The translations under genes were made by a program, and so were the position numbers. Below are positions 6,861-15,315 of a DNA stretch of 24,416 nt, piece after piece (the stretch's first letter is position 1; the number at the start of each line of letters is the position of its first letter). The notes beneath the pieces were generated by a model, which ran no database searches, was not told the origin of the DNA, and saw nothing but the letters and a program-made list of their open reading frames with translations. Origin of the DNA: CAVSUR01 sp052143655 (GTDB lineage: Bacteria; Actinomycetota; Actinomycetes; Streptosporangiales; Streptosporangiaceae); NCBI GenBank assembly GCA_052143655.1, contig JBKQSL010000027.1:1-24416 (forward strand), read 5' to 3'.

Positions 6861-7754
6861 GTGACGCAGTCCCTGACCCCGCGATCGCTGTCCCCGCCGC
6901 CGCTGGCTGAGCCGCCGGCCGCCGAGGCGCCCCACTCGCGCGCCCTGATCGTGACGATCTACGGCCTGTACGCGCGTGAGGTCGGCGGCTGGCTGAGCGT
7001 GGCCGCGCTGATCCGGCTGCTGACGGAGTTTGGTGTGGAGGACGCCGCCGTCCGGTCCGCGGTCTCCCGGCTCAAGCGCCGCGGGCTGCTGACGGCCGAG
7101 CGGCGGGGCAGCGCGGCGGGCTACGCCCTGTCCGCCCAGGGCCGCGACATCCTCGCCGAGGGGGACCGGCGGATCTTCGGGCGGCCCCGGGCCAGCCTGG
7201 CCGACGGCTGGCTGCTGGCCGTGTTCAGCGTGCCGGAGGCAGAACGGCGGCAGCGCCACCAGTTGCGGTCCCGGCTGGCCTGGCTGGGGTTCGGCGCGGT
7301 AGCCGCCGGAATCTGGATCGCGCCCGCGCACCTGGCCGCCGAGACCCGGGACGTGCTGGCGCGCCATCAGCTGGCCGGGTACGTGGACCTGTTCCGCGCC
7401 GACTACCTGGCGTTCGGTGATGTGCATGCCCAGGTCGGCAGGTGGTGGGACCTGGACCGGCTGGAACGGCTGTACCAGGCGTTCACCGAGTACGCCGCGC
7501 CGGTCAGCGCCCGCTGGCAGGCCACCGGGAACGGACGGAATTTCGCCCGGGACAGGATTGCCCAGGCCGCCTTCGCCGACTACGTGCGCACGCTCACCGT
7601 CTGGCGGCGGCTGCCGTTCCTGGATCCGGGGCTGCCGCCCGAGCTGCTGCCGCCGGACTGGCCGGGGCTGCGCGCCGCCGATCAGTTCGCTGGGCTGCGC
7701 GAGCGCCTGGCAGGCCCGGCTCGCGCGCACGTGCGCGCCGTCACCGGCTCCTGA
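6861..7754 (+). CDS. PaaX-family transcriptional regulator
   Basis: This is a GntR-like winged-helix regulator of the PaaX family. Some members sense phenylacetyl-CoA, but most actinobacterial ones have no known ligand. It has 297 residues. After a Pro-rich N-terminus, residues 25-85 form the winged helix (ALIVTIYGLYARE, then AVRSAVSRLKRRGLL). A middle domain follows with a LADGWLLAVFSVPE-type block and FGAVAAGIWIAP. The C-terminal PaaX_C-like part has LTVWRRLPFLDPGLPPELLP. It sits between rnj and ftsK on the same strand with its own possible leaderless promoter, and no phenylacetate catabolic genes are nearby. Its target is therefore unknown. Confidence 0.88.
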   Translation: MTQSLTPRSLSPPPLAEPPAAEAPHSRALIVTIYGLYAREVGGWLSVAALIRLLTEFGVEDAAVRSAVSRLKRRGLLTAERRGSAAGYALSAQGRDILAEGDRRIFGRPRASLADGWLLAVFSVPEAERRQRHQLRSRLAWLGFGAVAAGIWIAPAHLAAETRDVLARHQLAGYVDLFRADYLAFGDVHAQVGRWWDLDRLERLYQAFTEYAAPVSARWQATGNGRNFARDRIAQAAFADYVRTLTVWRRLPFLDPGLPPELLPPDWPGLRAADQFAGLRERLAGPARAHVRAVTGS

Positions 7755-7817
7755 ACGGGAGGCACCTGGGCCGACACGCCGGCGAGCGTGATGCTGGGCG
7801 GCGCAGGGGTTGCTCAC

Positions 7818-7823
7818 TACCGT
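7818..7823 (+). promoter_or_regulatory. Candidate -10 box for leaderless ftsK
   Basis: TACCGT ends 7 bases before the ATG at 7831, the spacing expected if transcription starts at the A of the start codon. The GGGGAG between them could alternatively act as a weak Shine-Dalgarno. Confidence 0.4.
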
Positions 7824-7830
7824 GGGGAGC

Positions 7831-10800
7831 ATGGCGACTCGTGCGCCTAAGAGCGCAGCCCGCTCATCAGGCGGTGCCAATGGCCGCTCGCGGTCCTCTG
7901 GTGCCGCGAGCCGTGCGCGCACGTCCAGCAGCAGGTCTTCGGACACCAGCCGTTCCGCCAGTGCCAAGCGCCGCCCGGCGGCGGGCCGTGCCCGGTCCCG
8001 GACTGCCGCGAGCCGGGCTCCGTACGGCCGGGTCCGCGGCCGCGGACCGCAGCCGCCAACCGCCAACCCGGTCCTCATCCTGCTCGGCTGGCTGACCGCC
8101 GCGGTAGAGGCGGTGTGGATGGCGGTGGCGCACTCCGCCGGGGCCGGGGCCCGCGCGCTCGGCCGCAGCGCCCGCGACCTGGATCCGGCGCACCGCCGCG
8201 ACGGCGCGGGCCTGGCCGCCCTGGCCGTCGGCGTCATCACCGCCACGGTGGCCTGGGGGCACCTGCCCGGCGTGGCCGGCCGGCTGCTGTCGGCCGTGGT
8301 GCTCGGCGCGTTCGGGGCCGCCGCCTGGACCGTGCCGCTGCTGTGCGGGCTGCTCGGCTGGCGGTTCCTGCGCCACCCCGACCGCAACGCCGACACCGCG
8401 CGCATGGTCATCGGCTGGACCGCGCTGATCATCGGCGTGCTCGGCCTGGTGAACATCGCCAACGGCACGCCCCGCCCGCACCAGGGGGCGGCCGGCGGCC
8501 TGATCGGCTACGCGGCGTCCGCGCCGCTGGCCACGATCCTCACGTACTGGGCTGCGGCCCCGCTGCTGGTGCTGCTGTCCGGCTTCGGGCTGCTGGTCAT
8601 CACCGGCACGCCGCTGCACCGGGTGCCCGAGCGGCTGGCCGGCCTGGGCCGGATGCGCCGCCGCGAGGACGACGGCGGCGACCCGGCGGCCGAGTTCATC
8701 CCGGGCCGCCCGCTGCGCAGCCGCCGCCGCCCGGAGGCGATCGGCGCCGGCGACCACGAGCGGCCTTACGACAGCCCGCTGCTCGGCGGCACGCTGTCGC
8801 GCAAGTCGGTGGCCGGAGCGGCGGCGGCGAGCGCCGCCGCGCGCAGCGCTGCCGCCGACGAGGACGAGGCTGCGCCAGCCGGCCGCAAGGCGTCCGCCCG
8901 GGCGGCGGCCAGCCCGCTGCCGGACGCCAGGCCGCTGCCCGAATCGCCGATGTTCGGGCCCGCCGGGGCCGCTGCGCATGCGGCCGGACCCGACGCGGGG
9001 GCCACGCAGGCGTGGCGGCAGTCCTGGTTCGGTGCCGATGAGGACGGCCATCCCGCCGCGGCCCCGCATCCTGAGCCTGCCGCCGCGAAGGCGCCCGCCG
9101 GGGCGCCCGGCGAGCAGCTTACCCTGGCCGCCGCCACCGACTCCAGCTACACGCTGCCGCCGCCCCCCCTGCTGCGGCCCGGCTCCGCCCCGAAGGCCAG
9201 GACCCGCGCCAACGACCTGATGGTGAACGCCCTCTCCGAGGTGCTGGAGCAGTTTGAGGTGGACGCTCAGGTCACCGGGTTCAACCGCGGGCCGACGGTG
9301 ACCCGGTACGAGATCGCGCTGGCCCCGGCGGTCAAGGTCGAGCGGGTCACCGCGCTATCGAAGAACATCGCCTACGCGGTCAAGAGCGCCGACGTCCGGA
9401 TCCTGTCGCCGATCCCGGGCAAGTCCGCGATCGGCGTGGAGATCCCGAACACCGACCGGGAGATCGTCAGCCTCGGCGACGTGCTCCGCTCGCCCGAGGC
9501 GCTGAGCGACCACCATCCGATGGTGGTCGGGCTGGGCAAGGACGTCGAGGGCCGCAACGTGGTCGCCAACCTCGCCAAGATGCCGCACATGCTGATAGCC
9601 GGGGCCACTGGCGCCGGGAAGGCACTGGCGCTTGATACCCCGCTGCCGACGCCCACGGGGTGGACGACCATGGGCGAAGTCATGGTCGGTGACCAGGTGT
9701 TCGACGAAACCGGCCAGCCATGCACGGTGCTGGGCGCCACTGGCGTCATGCACGGGCGCCCGTGTTACGAAGTTGAGTTCAGCGACGGTACGGTCATCGT
9801 CGCCGACGCCGAGCATCTATGGCGCACGCGCACCGTAGCGGAGCGGCAGCAGCGACAGCGGCCGCCCAGAGGCAGCCTGTACTGGCCCGCAGCCGATGTG
9901 CGGCGGGTGCAGCAGCGTGCAGCCGAGGTTCTGAGCGAGCCCGATTGCCTGATCGGAACCGCAGAGCTACTGGCTGATGTCGGTGCGATCTTCCGGAACG
10001 TTGCCTACCCGGTGGCGAGCACCCTCCCCAAAGAAGGCAGGCAGGTCCGGCCCAGTTACCAGCGTGCCGGGCGAACAGTCGGCTTCTGGGCTCCGGCATA
10101 CTCACGGCACCTTCTCTACAAGGCCCTCGCCGCGCGAATTAGCACCCCGGCCGGCGCGGCCCGCCTGCGAGCGGCCGATCCTGCGCCGGTTACCACTGAG
10201 CAGGTCGCTGCCACACTGTGCGTGCGCGGCCGGGTTAACCACAGCGTGCAGCTATGCGGCCCGCTTGCCTACCCTGAGCGTGATCTTCCGGTCGGGCCGT
10301 ACACGCTGGGTGCTTGGCTCGGCGATGGTCATTCGGCGAGTCCGCGCATCACTTGCCCGGATGACGAGATCCTGGGCGCGATTCGTGCCGAAGGGTACGT
10401 GGTCGTGTCCCACAGCCATCCCCTGCAGTATGGGATCGCCGAGCGATCCACCGGGTCGGCGTGGCATGACGCTCGTACCGGACTGGTGCCCAAGCTGCGC
10501 GAACTCGGCGTTCTCGGGAACAAGCACATTCCTGACAGCTACCTGCTGGCGTCAGTCAGCCAGCGCCGCGCGCTGCTGGCCGGGCTGCTGGATACGGATG
10601 GGCACTGCACGAAGCGAGGGGGCGTGGAGTTCGCCTCCACCAGCGAGCGGCTCGCCCATGGCGTGCTGGAGCTGGCCATCGGCCTCGGTTACAAGGCATC
10701 GCTACGGCAAAAGCAGTGCCGGGGACGGACTGAGCGAACTTCGACTGTGTTCACCGTAGCGTTCCGTCCCGGTGAGATTGTGTTCCGGGTTAGCCGGAAG

Positions 10801-11949
10801 GCGGCCAGGCAACGGAATCTCCGTCCGGCGAGCACAGCAGCCTCGCGTTATGTCGTCGCAGTCCGCAAGGTGGACTCAGTTCCGGTGCGCTGCATTCAAG
10901 TGGACAGCGCCAGCCGTCTTTACCTGGCTAGCCGCTCGGGTATTCCCACCCACAATTCCACCTGCATCAATTCGCTGATCACCTCGGTGATGATGCGGGC
11001 GACGCCGGAGCAGGTGCGGCTGATCCTGGTCGACCCCAAGCGGGTCGAGCTGTCGGCCTACGCGGGCATCCCGCACCTGATTACCCAGATCATCACCAGC
11101 CCGAAGAAGGCGGCCGAGGCGCTGGAGTGGGTGGTCGGCGAGATGGACCGCCGCTACGACGACCTGGCCGCCTCCGGGTTCCGGCACGTCGACGACTTCA
11201 ACAAGGCGGTGCGCGCGGGCAAGCTGACGGCGCCGCCCGGCAGCGAGCGCGTGTACATGCCGTACCCGTACCTGCTGGTGATCGTCGACGAGCTGGCGGA
11301 CCTGATGATGGTGGCCCCGCGGGACGTCGAGGACTCGGTGGTGCGGATCACCCAGCTGGCCCGGGCCGCCGGGATTCACCTCGTGCTCGCCACCCAGCGG
11401 CCCAGCGTGGACGTGGTGACCGGGCTGATCAAGGCCAACGTGCCGTCCCGGCTGGCGTTCGCGACCTCCAGCCTGACCGACAGCCGGGTGATCCTGGACC
11501 AGCCGGGCGCGGAGAAGCTGGTCGGCCAGGGCGACTCGCTGTTCCTGCCGATGGGCGCCAGCAAGCCGATGCGGCTGCAGAGCGCGTACGTGTCGGAGAA
11601 GGAGATCCGCGAGGTCGTCGCGCACTGCACGAAGCAGGCCGAGCCGGAGTACCGGCCGGACGTCACCCCGGCGGAGGGCCCCAAGCGGGAGATCGACGCC
11701 GACATCGGCGACGACCTGGACCTGCTCATGCAGGCCGCCGAGCTGATCATCTCCACCCAGTTCGGCTCCACGTCCATGCTGCAGCGCAAGCTGCGGGTCG
11801 GGTTCGCCAAGGCGGGCCGCCTGATGGACCTGCTGGAAAGCCGCGGCGTGGTCGGGCCGAGCGAGGGGTCGAAGGCGCGGGACGTGCTGATCCGCCCCGA
11901 CGACCTGCCTGAGCTGCTGGAATCGCTGCGCGGCGGGCCAGCGTCCTGA
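7831..11949 (+). CDS. ftsK: DNA translocase FtsK/SpoIIIE, interrupted by an in-frame intein
   Basis: This membrane-anchored ATP-driven pump moves chromosomal DNA through closing septa. The precursor has 1372 residues. After removal of the intein (residues 598-1042) the mature protein would be 927 residues, a normal size. In order: a basic Ser/Arg-rich N-terminus; about five membrane segments (roughly residues 79-260); a Pro/Ala-rich linker to about 458; the alpha/beta motor; Walker A GATGAGK (591-597) completed after splicing by Ser1043-Thr1044; LVDPKRVELS; Walker B LLVIVDELADL (about 1148); and the winged-helix gamma domain (about 1291-1353), which reads KOPS-like DNA guides. The ATG at 7831 is preferred over a TTG at 7810 because the -10-like TACCGT lies inside the longer version. 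A functional FtsK requires splicing, because the intein splits the P-loop. Confidence 0.95.
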   Translation: MATRAPKSAARSSGGANGRSRSSGAASRARTSSSRSSDTSRSASAKRRPAAGRARSRTAASRAPYGRVRGRGPQPPTANPVLILLGWLTAAVEAVWMAVAHSAGAGARALGRSARDLDPAHRRDGAGLAALAVGVITATVAWGHLPGVAGRLLSAVVLGAFGAAAWTVPLLCGLLGWRFLRHPDRNADTARMVIGWTALIIGVLGLVNIANGTPRPHQGAAGGLIGYAASAPLATILTYWAAAPLLVLLSGFGLLVITGTPLHRVPERLAGLGRMRRREDDGGDPAAEFIPGRPLRSRRRPEAIGAGDHERPYDSPLLGGTLSRKSVAGAAAASAAARSAAADEDEAAPAGRKASARAAASPLPDARPLPESPMFGPAGAAAHAAGPDAGATQAWRQSWFGADEDGHPAAAPHPEPAAAKAPAGAPGEQLTLAAATDSSYTLPPPPLLRPGSAPKARTRANDLMVNALSEVLEQFEVDAQVTGFNRGPTVTRYEIALAPAVKVERVTALSKNIAYAVKSADVRILSPIPGKSAIGVEIPNTDREIVSLGDVLRSPEALSDHHPMVVGLGKDVEGRNVVANLAKMPHMLIAGATGAGKALALDTPLPTPTGWTTMGEVMVGDQVFDETGQPCTVLGATGVMHGRPCYEVEFSDGTVIVADAEHLWRTRTVAERQQRQRPPRGSLYWPAADVRRVQQRAAEVLSEPDCLIGTAELLADVGAIFRNVAYPVASTLPKEGRQVRPSYQRAGRTVGFWAPAYSRHLLYKALAARISTPAGAARLRAADPAPVTTEQVAATLCVRGRVNHSVQLCGPLAYPERDLPVGPYTLGAWLGDGHSASPRITCPDDEILGAIRAEGYVVVSHSHPLQYGIAERSTGSAWHDARTGLVPKLRELGVLGNKHIPDSYLLASVSQRRALLAGLLDTDGHCTKRGGVEFASTSERLAHGVLELAIGLGYKASLRQKQCRGRTERTSTVFTVAFRPGEIVFRVSRKAARQRNLRPASTAASRYVVAVRKVDSVPVRCIQVDSASRLYLASRSGIPTHNSTCINSLITSVMMRATPEQVRLILVDPKRVELSAYAGIPHLITQIITSPKKAAEALEWVVGEMDRRYDDLAASGFRHVDDFNKAVRAGKLTAPPGSERVYMPYPYLLVIVDELADLMMVAPRDVEDSVVRITQLARAAGIHLVLATQRPSVDVVTGLIKANVPSRLAFATSSLTDSRVILDQPGAEKLVGQGDSLFLPMGASKPMRLQSAYVSEKEIREVVAHCTKQAEPEYRPDVTPAEGPKREIDADIGDDLDLLMQAAELIISTQFGSTSMLQRKLRVGFAKAGRLMDLLESRGVVGPSEGSKARDVLIRPDDLPELLESLRGGPAS
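9622..10956 (+). mobile_element. Class 3-type intein with LAGLIDADG homing endonuclease, in the FtsK Walker A motif
   Basis: The 445-residue insert lies between Lys597 and Ser1043 of the precursor, inside GATGAGK/ST. It starts ALALDTPLPTPTGW, so residue 1 is Ala, not Cys or Ser. It ends PTHN before Ser +1. The class 3 triad is present: Trp67 (block B, ADAEHLW, with His65), Cys424 (block F, VRCIQVD) and Thr443 (block G, before His444-Asn445). Two endonuclease motifs, LGAWLGDGH (229-237) and LAGLLDTDG (319-327), keep both catalytic Asp (235 and 326), so homing may still work. Composition is lower in G+C than flanking ftsK: one 60-base row inside counts 62% and one outside 72%, with more A/T-ending codons. 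This suggests transfer from elsewhere. Confidence 0.93.
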
Positions 11950-12059
11950 GCTGGTTTGGCCGTCGTCGCGGTGCGGCACACTAACCCCGACGGCACGGTC
12001 CGCGGCTCGCCGCAGGCCGACACCGCGCGAGGATCCTCGCCGAGACGTAGTTATCTGGC

Positions 12060-12065
12060 TACACT
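12060..12065 (+). promoter_or_regulatory. Candidate -10 box for the rodZ-like gene
   Basis: TACACT lies in a locally A+T-richer stretch of the 223-base ftsK to rodZ-like gap. It would give a leader of about 100 bases. No clear -35 is seen, and nothing else is recognised in the gap. Confidence 0.35.
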
Positions 12066-12172
12066 TCGTAATCGGTCTCCGGCGGGGGATCGCCACATCG
12101 GGGAGATGGCCTTGCACCCGCGCCCGTGTCCCGGGCGGCGGACGGGCACGAGGCGGAGCGTGGAGGCACGGC

Positions 12173-12898
12173 GTGAGCATTGGCGACGCCCTGGCGGCGG
12201 CCCGCCGTCAGGCCGGTCTCACCATCGAGCAGGTCAGCCAGCGGACCTGCATCCGGGAATCGATCATCCGGGGGATCGAGCAGAACGACTTCTCCGCGTG
12301 CGGCGGGGACTTCTACGCCCGCGGTCACATCCGCGGCATCGCGCGTGCGGTCGGCGCCGACCCCGGGCCGCTGGTCAGCGAGTACGACGCGACCCAGGGC
12401 GCGGCCCGGCCGATCAGCGCGAAGGAGGTGTTCGAGCCGGCCAGCCCGATCCGGATCCGCGAGCGGCGCCGGCTGAACTGGAGCCTGGCCCTGTCGCTGG
12501 TCCTGCTGGCCGCGGTCAGCTTCGGCGTCTACAAGGCCGTCACCCACGTGCTGGCGCATCCCACGCCGGCCGCTGCGCACGCGGCGGCGGCGCACAAGCC
12601 CGCGGCGGCGCCTCCGGCCCGCCATAAGCGGCATCATCACCATCACGCCGTGGTCATCGAACTGACCGCGGTCAGCGACTGCTGGGTGCAGCTGACCACC
12701 ACGTCCGGCCGGGATATCTTCACCGGCATGCTGTACTCCGGCACGGCGAAGAAGTGGACCGAGCACCGGGCGGTGCAGCTGCAGCTGGGCAATCCGGCCG
12801 GGGTGACGCTCCGGGTTAACGGCAAGAACGCGGTGCCCGCCAACTCCAGCCAGCCGATCACGCTGACCCTCGGGCCGGGCCGGGGCACAGCCGGCTGA
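12173..12898 (+). CDS. RodZ-like helix-turn-helix membrane protein (DUF4115)
   Basis: This is a RodZ-like protein, likely a membrane-anchored scaffold for cell-shape or cell-wall machinery. Its role in actinobacteria is poorly known. It has 241 residues. Residues 1-70 form an Xre/HTH_25 domain (LAAARRQAGLTIEQVSQRT, then FYARGHIRGIARAVGADP). A single membrane helix lies at about 102-121, followed by an Ala/His/Pro-rich linker (128-153) ending in five consecutive histidines (154-158). The C-terminal DUF4115 beta domain follows (VSDCWVQL, then GMLYSG, LQLGNPAGV, VNGKN). The GTG at 12173 is supported by GGAGG at 12162-12166, 6 bases upstream. It lies between ftsK and rimO, the usual actinobacterial position. 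Confidence 0.88.
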   Translation: MSIGDALAAARRQAGLTIEQVSQRTCIRESIIRGIEQNDFSACGGDFYARGHIRGIARAVGADPGPLVSEYDATQGAARPISAKEVFEPASPIRIRERRRLNWSLALSLVLLAAVSFGVYKAVTHVLAHPTPAAAHAAAAHKPAAAPPARHKRHHHHHAVVIELTAVSDCWVQLTTTSGRDIFTGMLYSGTAKKWTEHRAVQLQLGNPAGVTLRVNGKNAVPANSSQPITLTLGPGRGTAG

Positions 12899-12949
12899 CC
12901 GGCCGGGCCGACGGCGCTGTCGCCTGCCCGGTCGCCTGCCCGGTTGCCG

Positions 12950-12955
12950 TAGTCT
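12950..12955 (+). promoter_or_regulatory. Candidate -10 box for leaderless rimO
   Basis: TAGTCT ends 6 bases before the GTG at 12962, with no Shine-Dalgarno between. The upstream -35 region is G+C-rich and unclear. Confidence 0.4.
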
Positions 12956-12961
12956 GCGGTA

Positions 12962-14503
12962 GTGCCGCCGCGACAGAACCCGCCTCATGACGCTCGCCGT
13001 ACCGTCAGCCTGATCACGCTCGGCTGTGCCCGCAACGAGGTCGACTCCGAGGAGCTGGCGGCCCGGCTGGAAGCGGGCGGCTGGGAGCTGACCCAGGACG
13101 GCGACGCCGACGCCGACGCTGACGTGGTGCTCGTCAACACCTGCGGCTTCATCCAGGCCGCCAAGCAGGAGTCCATCGACGAGCTGCTCGGCGCCTCCGA
13201 GAGTGGCGCCCGCGTGGTGGCGGCGGGCTGCCTCGCCGAGCGGTACGGCGCGGACCTGGCGCAGGCCCTGCCGGAAGCGCAGGTTCTCAGCTTCGACGAC
13301 TACGCCTCGATCGCGTCCAGGCTGGACGCGGTGCTGGCCGGCCAGCGGTGGCAGGCGCACCAGCCGCGGGACCGGCGGCGGCTGCTGCCGCTGGCCCCGG
13401 CCAGCCGCGCGGGTTCTGCCGCTCCCGGGCATGACACGGTCCGGGCGGCCGGCCCGGCGGACTCCTCCGGTGCCCCCGGGCCGGGCAGCGCGCCCGGTGC
13501 CACCGGGCCCGGTGGCACGGCGATTCCCGACCTGCCACCCGGCGTGGCGCCTGCCTCGGGCCCCCGGGTGCTGCGGCGCAGGCTCGGCAGCGGCGTGGTG
13601 GCGCCGCTGAAGATCGCCTCGGGCTGCGACCGGCGGTGCAGCTTCTGCGCCATCCCCGCGTTCCGCGGCGCGTTCGTCTCCCGGCCGCCGCAGGACCTGG
13701 TCGCCGAGGCGGGGTGGCTGGCCGAGCACGGCGCCCGGGAGCTGCTGCTGGTCAGCGAGAACTCCACGTCCTACGGCAAAGACCTGGGGGACCTGCGGCT
13801 GCTGGAGACGGTGCTGCCCGAGCTGGCTGCGGTGCCCGGCATCTGCCGGGTCCGGGTCAGCTACCTCCAGCCGGCCGAGCTGCGCCCCGGGCTGATCGAG
13901 GTGATCGCGGCGGCACCGGGCGTCGCGCCCTATTTCGACCTGTCCTTCCAGCATGCCAGCGGGCCGGTGCTGCGCGCCATGCGCCGGTTCGGTGACCGGG
14001 AGCGGTTCGGAGCGCTCATCGACCAGATCCGCCAGCTTGCTCCCGCGGCCGGGATCCGCTCCAACTTCATCGTCGGCTTCCCCGGCGAGACCGAGGCGGA
14101 CCTGGCGGAGCTGGAGCGGTTCCTGTCGGAAGCCCGGCTCGACGCCATCGGCGTCTTCGGGTACTCCGACGAGGAGGGCACCGAAGCAGCCGGGCTGCCC
14201 GGCCAGCTGCCCGCCGAGGAGATCGCCCGCCGGGTCGAGGAACTGACCGCCCTGGCCGATGAGCTGATGGACCAGCGGGCGGCCGACCGGTGCGGGGAGA
14301 CCGCCGATATCCTCATCGAGGAGGCGCTCGGCGGCGGCCGGTACGGCGGGCGCGCCGCGCACCAGGCTCCTGAGGTCGACGGCTCAGTCGAGGTCACGGC
14401 CGGCTTCGGGCTCGCGGTGGGCGACCTGGTGACCGCCAAGGTGCGGGCCAGCGCGGGCGCCGACCTGGTGGCCGAGGCCATCGAGCGGGCGGGATCGCGG
14501 TGA
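12962..14503 (+). CDS. rimO: Ribosomal protein S12 methylthiotransferase
   Basis: This radical SAM enzyme adds a methylthio group to an aspartate of ribosomal protein S12. It has 513 residues. The N-terminal UPF0004 domain carries three cluster cysteines: Cys22 (TLGCARNEVDSE), Cys61 (VNTCGF) and Cys90 (AAGCLAERY). The radical SAM CxxxCxxC is CDRRCSFC (Cys222, Cys226, Cys229). Later blocks are LQPAELRP, the FQHASGPVLRAMRRFGD segment, FIVGFPGET and FGYSDEEGTEAA. The TRAM domain is C-terminal. The LGCARNEVDSE form is typical of RimO rather than MiaB. A Gly/Pro/Ala-rich linker (about 140-205) separates the first two domains and makes the protein longer than E. coli RimO, as is common in actinobacteria. 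The GTG start sits 6 bases after a -10-like box. Confidence 0.94.
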   Translation: MPPRQNPPHDARRTVSLITLGCARNEVDSEELAARLEAGGWELTQDGDADADADVVLVNTCGFIQAAKQESIDELLGASESGARVVAAGCLAERYGADLAQALPEAQVLSFDDYASIASRLDAVLAGQRWQAHQPRDRRRLLPLAPASRAGSAAPGHDTVRAAGPADSSGAPGPGSAPGATGPGGTAIPDLPPGVAPASGPRVLRRRLGSGVVAPLKIASGCDRRCSFCAIPAFRGAFVSRPPQDLVAEAGWLAEHGARELLLVSENSTSYGKDLGDLRLLETVLPELAAVPGICRVRVSYLQPAELRPGLIEVIAAAPGVAPYFDLSFQHASGPVLRAMRRFGDRERFGALIDQIRQLAPAAGIRSNFIVGFPGETEADLAELERFLSEARLDAIGVFGYSDEEGTEAAGLPGQLPAEEIARRVEELTALADELMDQRAADRCGETADILIEEALGGGRYGGRAAHQAPEVDGSVEVTAGFGLAVGDLVTAKVRASAGADLVAEAIERAGSR

Positions 14504-14534
14504 GCCCGGCTGACGCGGTGAGCCCGGCTGGCGC
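14499..14534 (+). repeat. 18-bp tandem duplication across the rimO stop codon
   Basis: GGTGAGCCCGGCTGACGC (14499-14516) is followed by GGTGAGCCCGGCTGGCGC (14517-14534), one mismatch apart. The first copy contains the rimO TGA. The remaining bases to cinA also contain two GGTGACGG copies. The gap is only 70 bases, too short for any gene. Confidence 0.8.
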
Positions 14535-14573
14535 GGCGGCTCCGGTGACGGCAGGCTCGGTGACGGTGGGGCG

Positions 14574-15116
14574 ATGACCGTCGGCCCGCAGCCGTCTGAC
14601 TGGCAGGCCGGCCTGGACCTGGCCGCGGAGGCCGTCAGCCTGCTCACCCGCTGCTCGCAGACCGTGGCGGTGGCCGAATCGCTCACCGGCGGCCTGCTGG
14701 CCGCCGCGCTGACCAGCGTGCCCGGCTCCTCTGCGGTGTTCCGCGGCGGCGTGGTCGCCTACGCGACCGATCTCAAGAACGCGCTGCTCGGTGTCCCGGC
14801 GGCCCTGCTGGCCCGGTACGGAGCTGTGCACCCCGAGGTAGCCGCCGAGATGGCGGCCGGCGCACGGCAGCGGCTGACCGCGACGCTCGGCCTGGCCACC
14901 ACCGGGGTGGCCGGGCCCGGTCCGCAGGACGGCCAGCCGGCGGGCACCGTCTACGTGGCCGTGAGCGGGCCTGCCGGCACTACGGGCCAGGCCCTGTCGC
15001 TGGCCGGCGACCGCCAGGCGATCCGGTTCGCCACCGTGCGGCAGGCGCTGGCGCTGCTGATTGCCGCGGCCCGGGAGGAAGCCGGGGAAGGGGCAGCCGC
15101 GCACGGAGCGGAATGA
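14574..15116 (+). CDS. cinA: CinA-family protein, nicotinamide-nucleotide amidohydrolase domain
   Basis: This is a stand-alone CinA C-terminal (PncC) domain, predicted to deamidate nicotinamide mononucleotide in NAD recycling. It has 180 residues, the size of the single-domain form. Family blocks visible are VAESLTGGLLAAALTSVPGSS (in short, the ESLTGG motif near residue 39), FRGGVVAYATDLKNALLGV, TTGVAGPGPQDGQPAGTVY and, near the C-terminus, the RFATVRQALALL helix. The ATG at 14574 follows GGTGGGG by 3 bases, and no better start is in frame. It lies in the rimO-cinA-clgR order of actinobacteria, but pgsA, which from memory usually separates rimO and cinA, is missing here. Confidence 0.92.
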   Translation: MTVGPQPSDWQAGLDLAAEAVSLLTRCSQTVAVAESLTGGLLAAALTSVPGSSAVFRGGVVAYATDLKNALLGVPAALLARYGAVHPEVAAEMAAGARQRLTATLGLATTGVAGPGPQDGQPAGTVYVAVSGPAGTTGQALSLAGDRQAIRFATVRQALALLIAAAREEAGEGAAAHGAE

Positions 15117-15198
15117 AAACTGCCCCAGAGGGGAGGAGACGAAAGTTTACGGGAAGGAAACAGGGCTATCCGGATGAATCACGGGTGCCGGGGAAGAA

Positions 15199-15220
15199 CG
15201 TAACTGATTACAGCGTTACG
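15199..15220. promoter_or_regulatory. Inverted repeat upstream of the ClgR-like gene, candidate operator
   Basis: CGTAAC (15199-15204) and GTTACG (15215-15220) form a perfect dyad with a 10-base spacer in the A+T-richer part of the cinA to clgR-like gap. TACGGT at 15270-15275 is a possible -10 box downstream. The dyad does not match the ClgR sites I remember, so the binding protein is unknown. Confidence 0.45.
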
Positions 15221-15315
15221 ACTTTGAACACGCGGCTGGGGCCTCTCCCGCACTGTCCGTGAGGCCAGGTACGGTGGGAGTGTCGGGTCTGACGGCCTCG
15301 GAAGGGAGGGCGACG

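Noticed and set aside
12059..14362. A 767-codon open frame antisense to rimO and the rodZ-like gene
   Set aside because: It has no recognisable domains and has shadow-type composition, while the plus-strand proteins are complete families.
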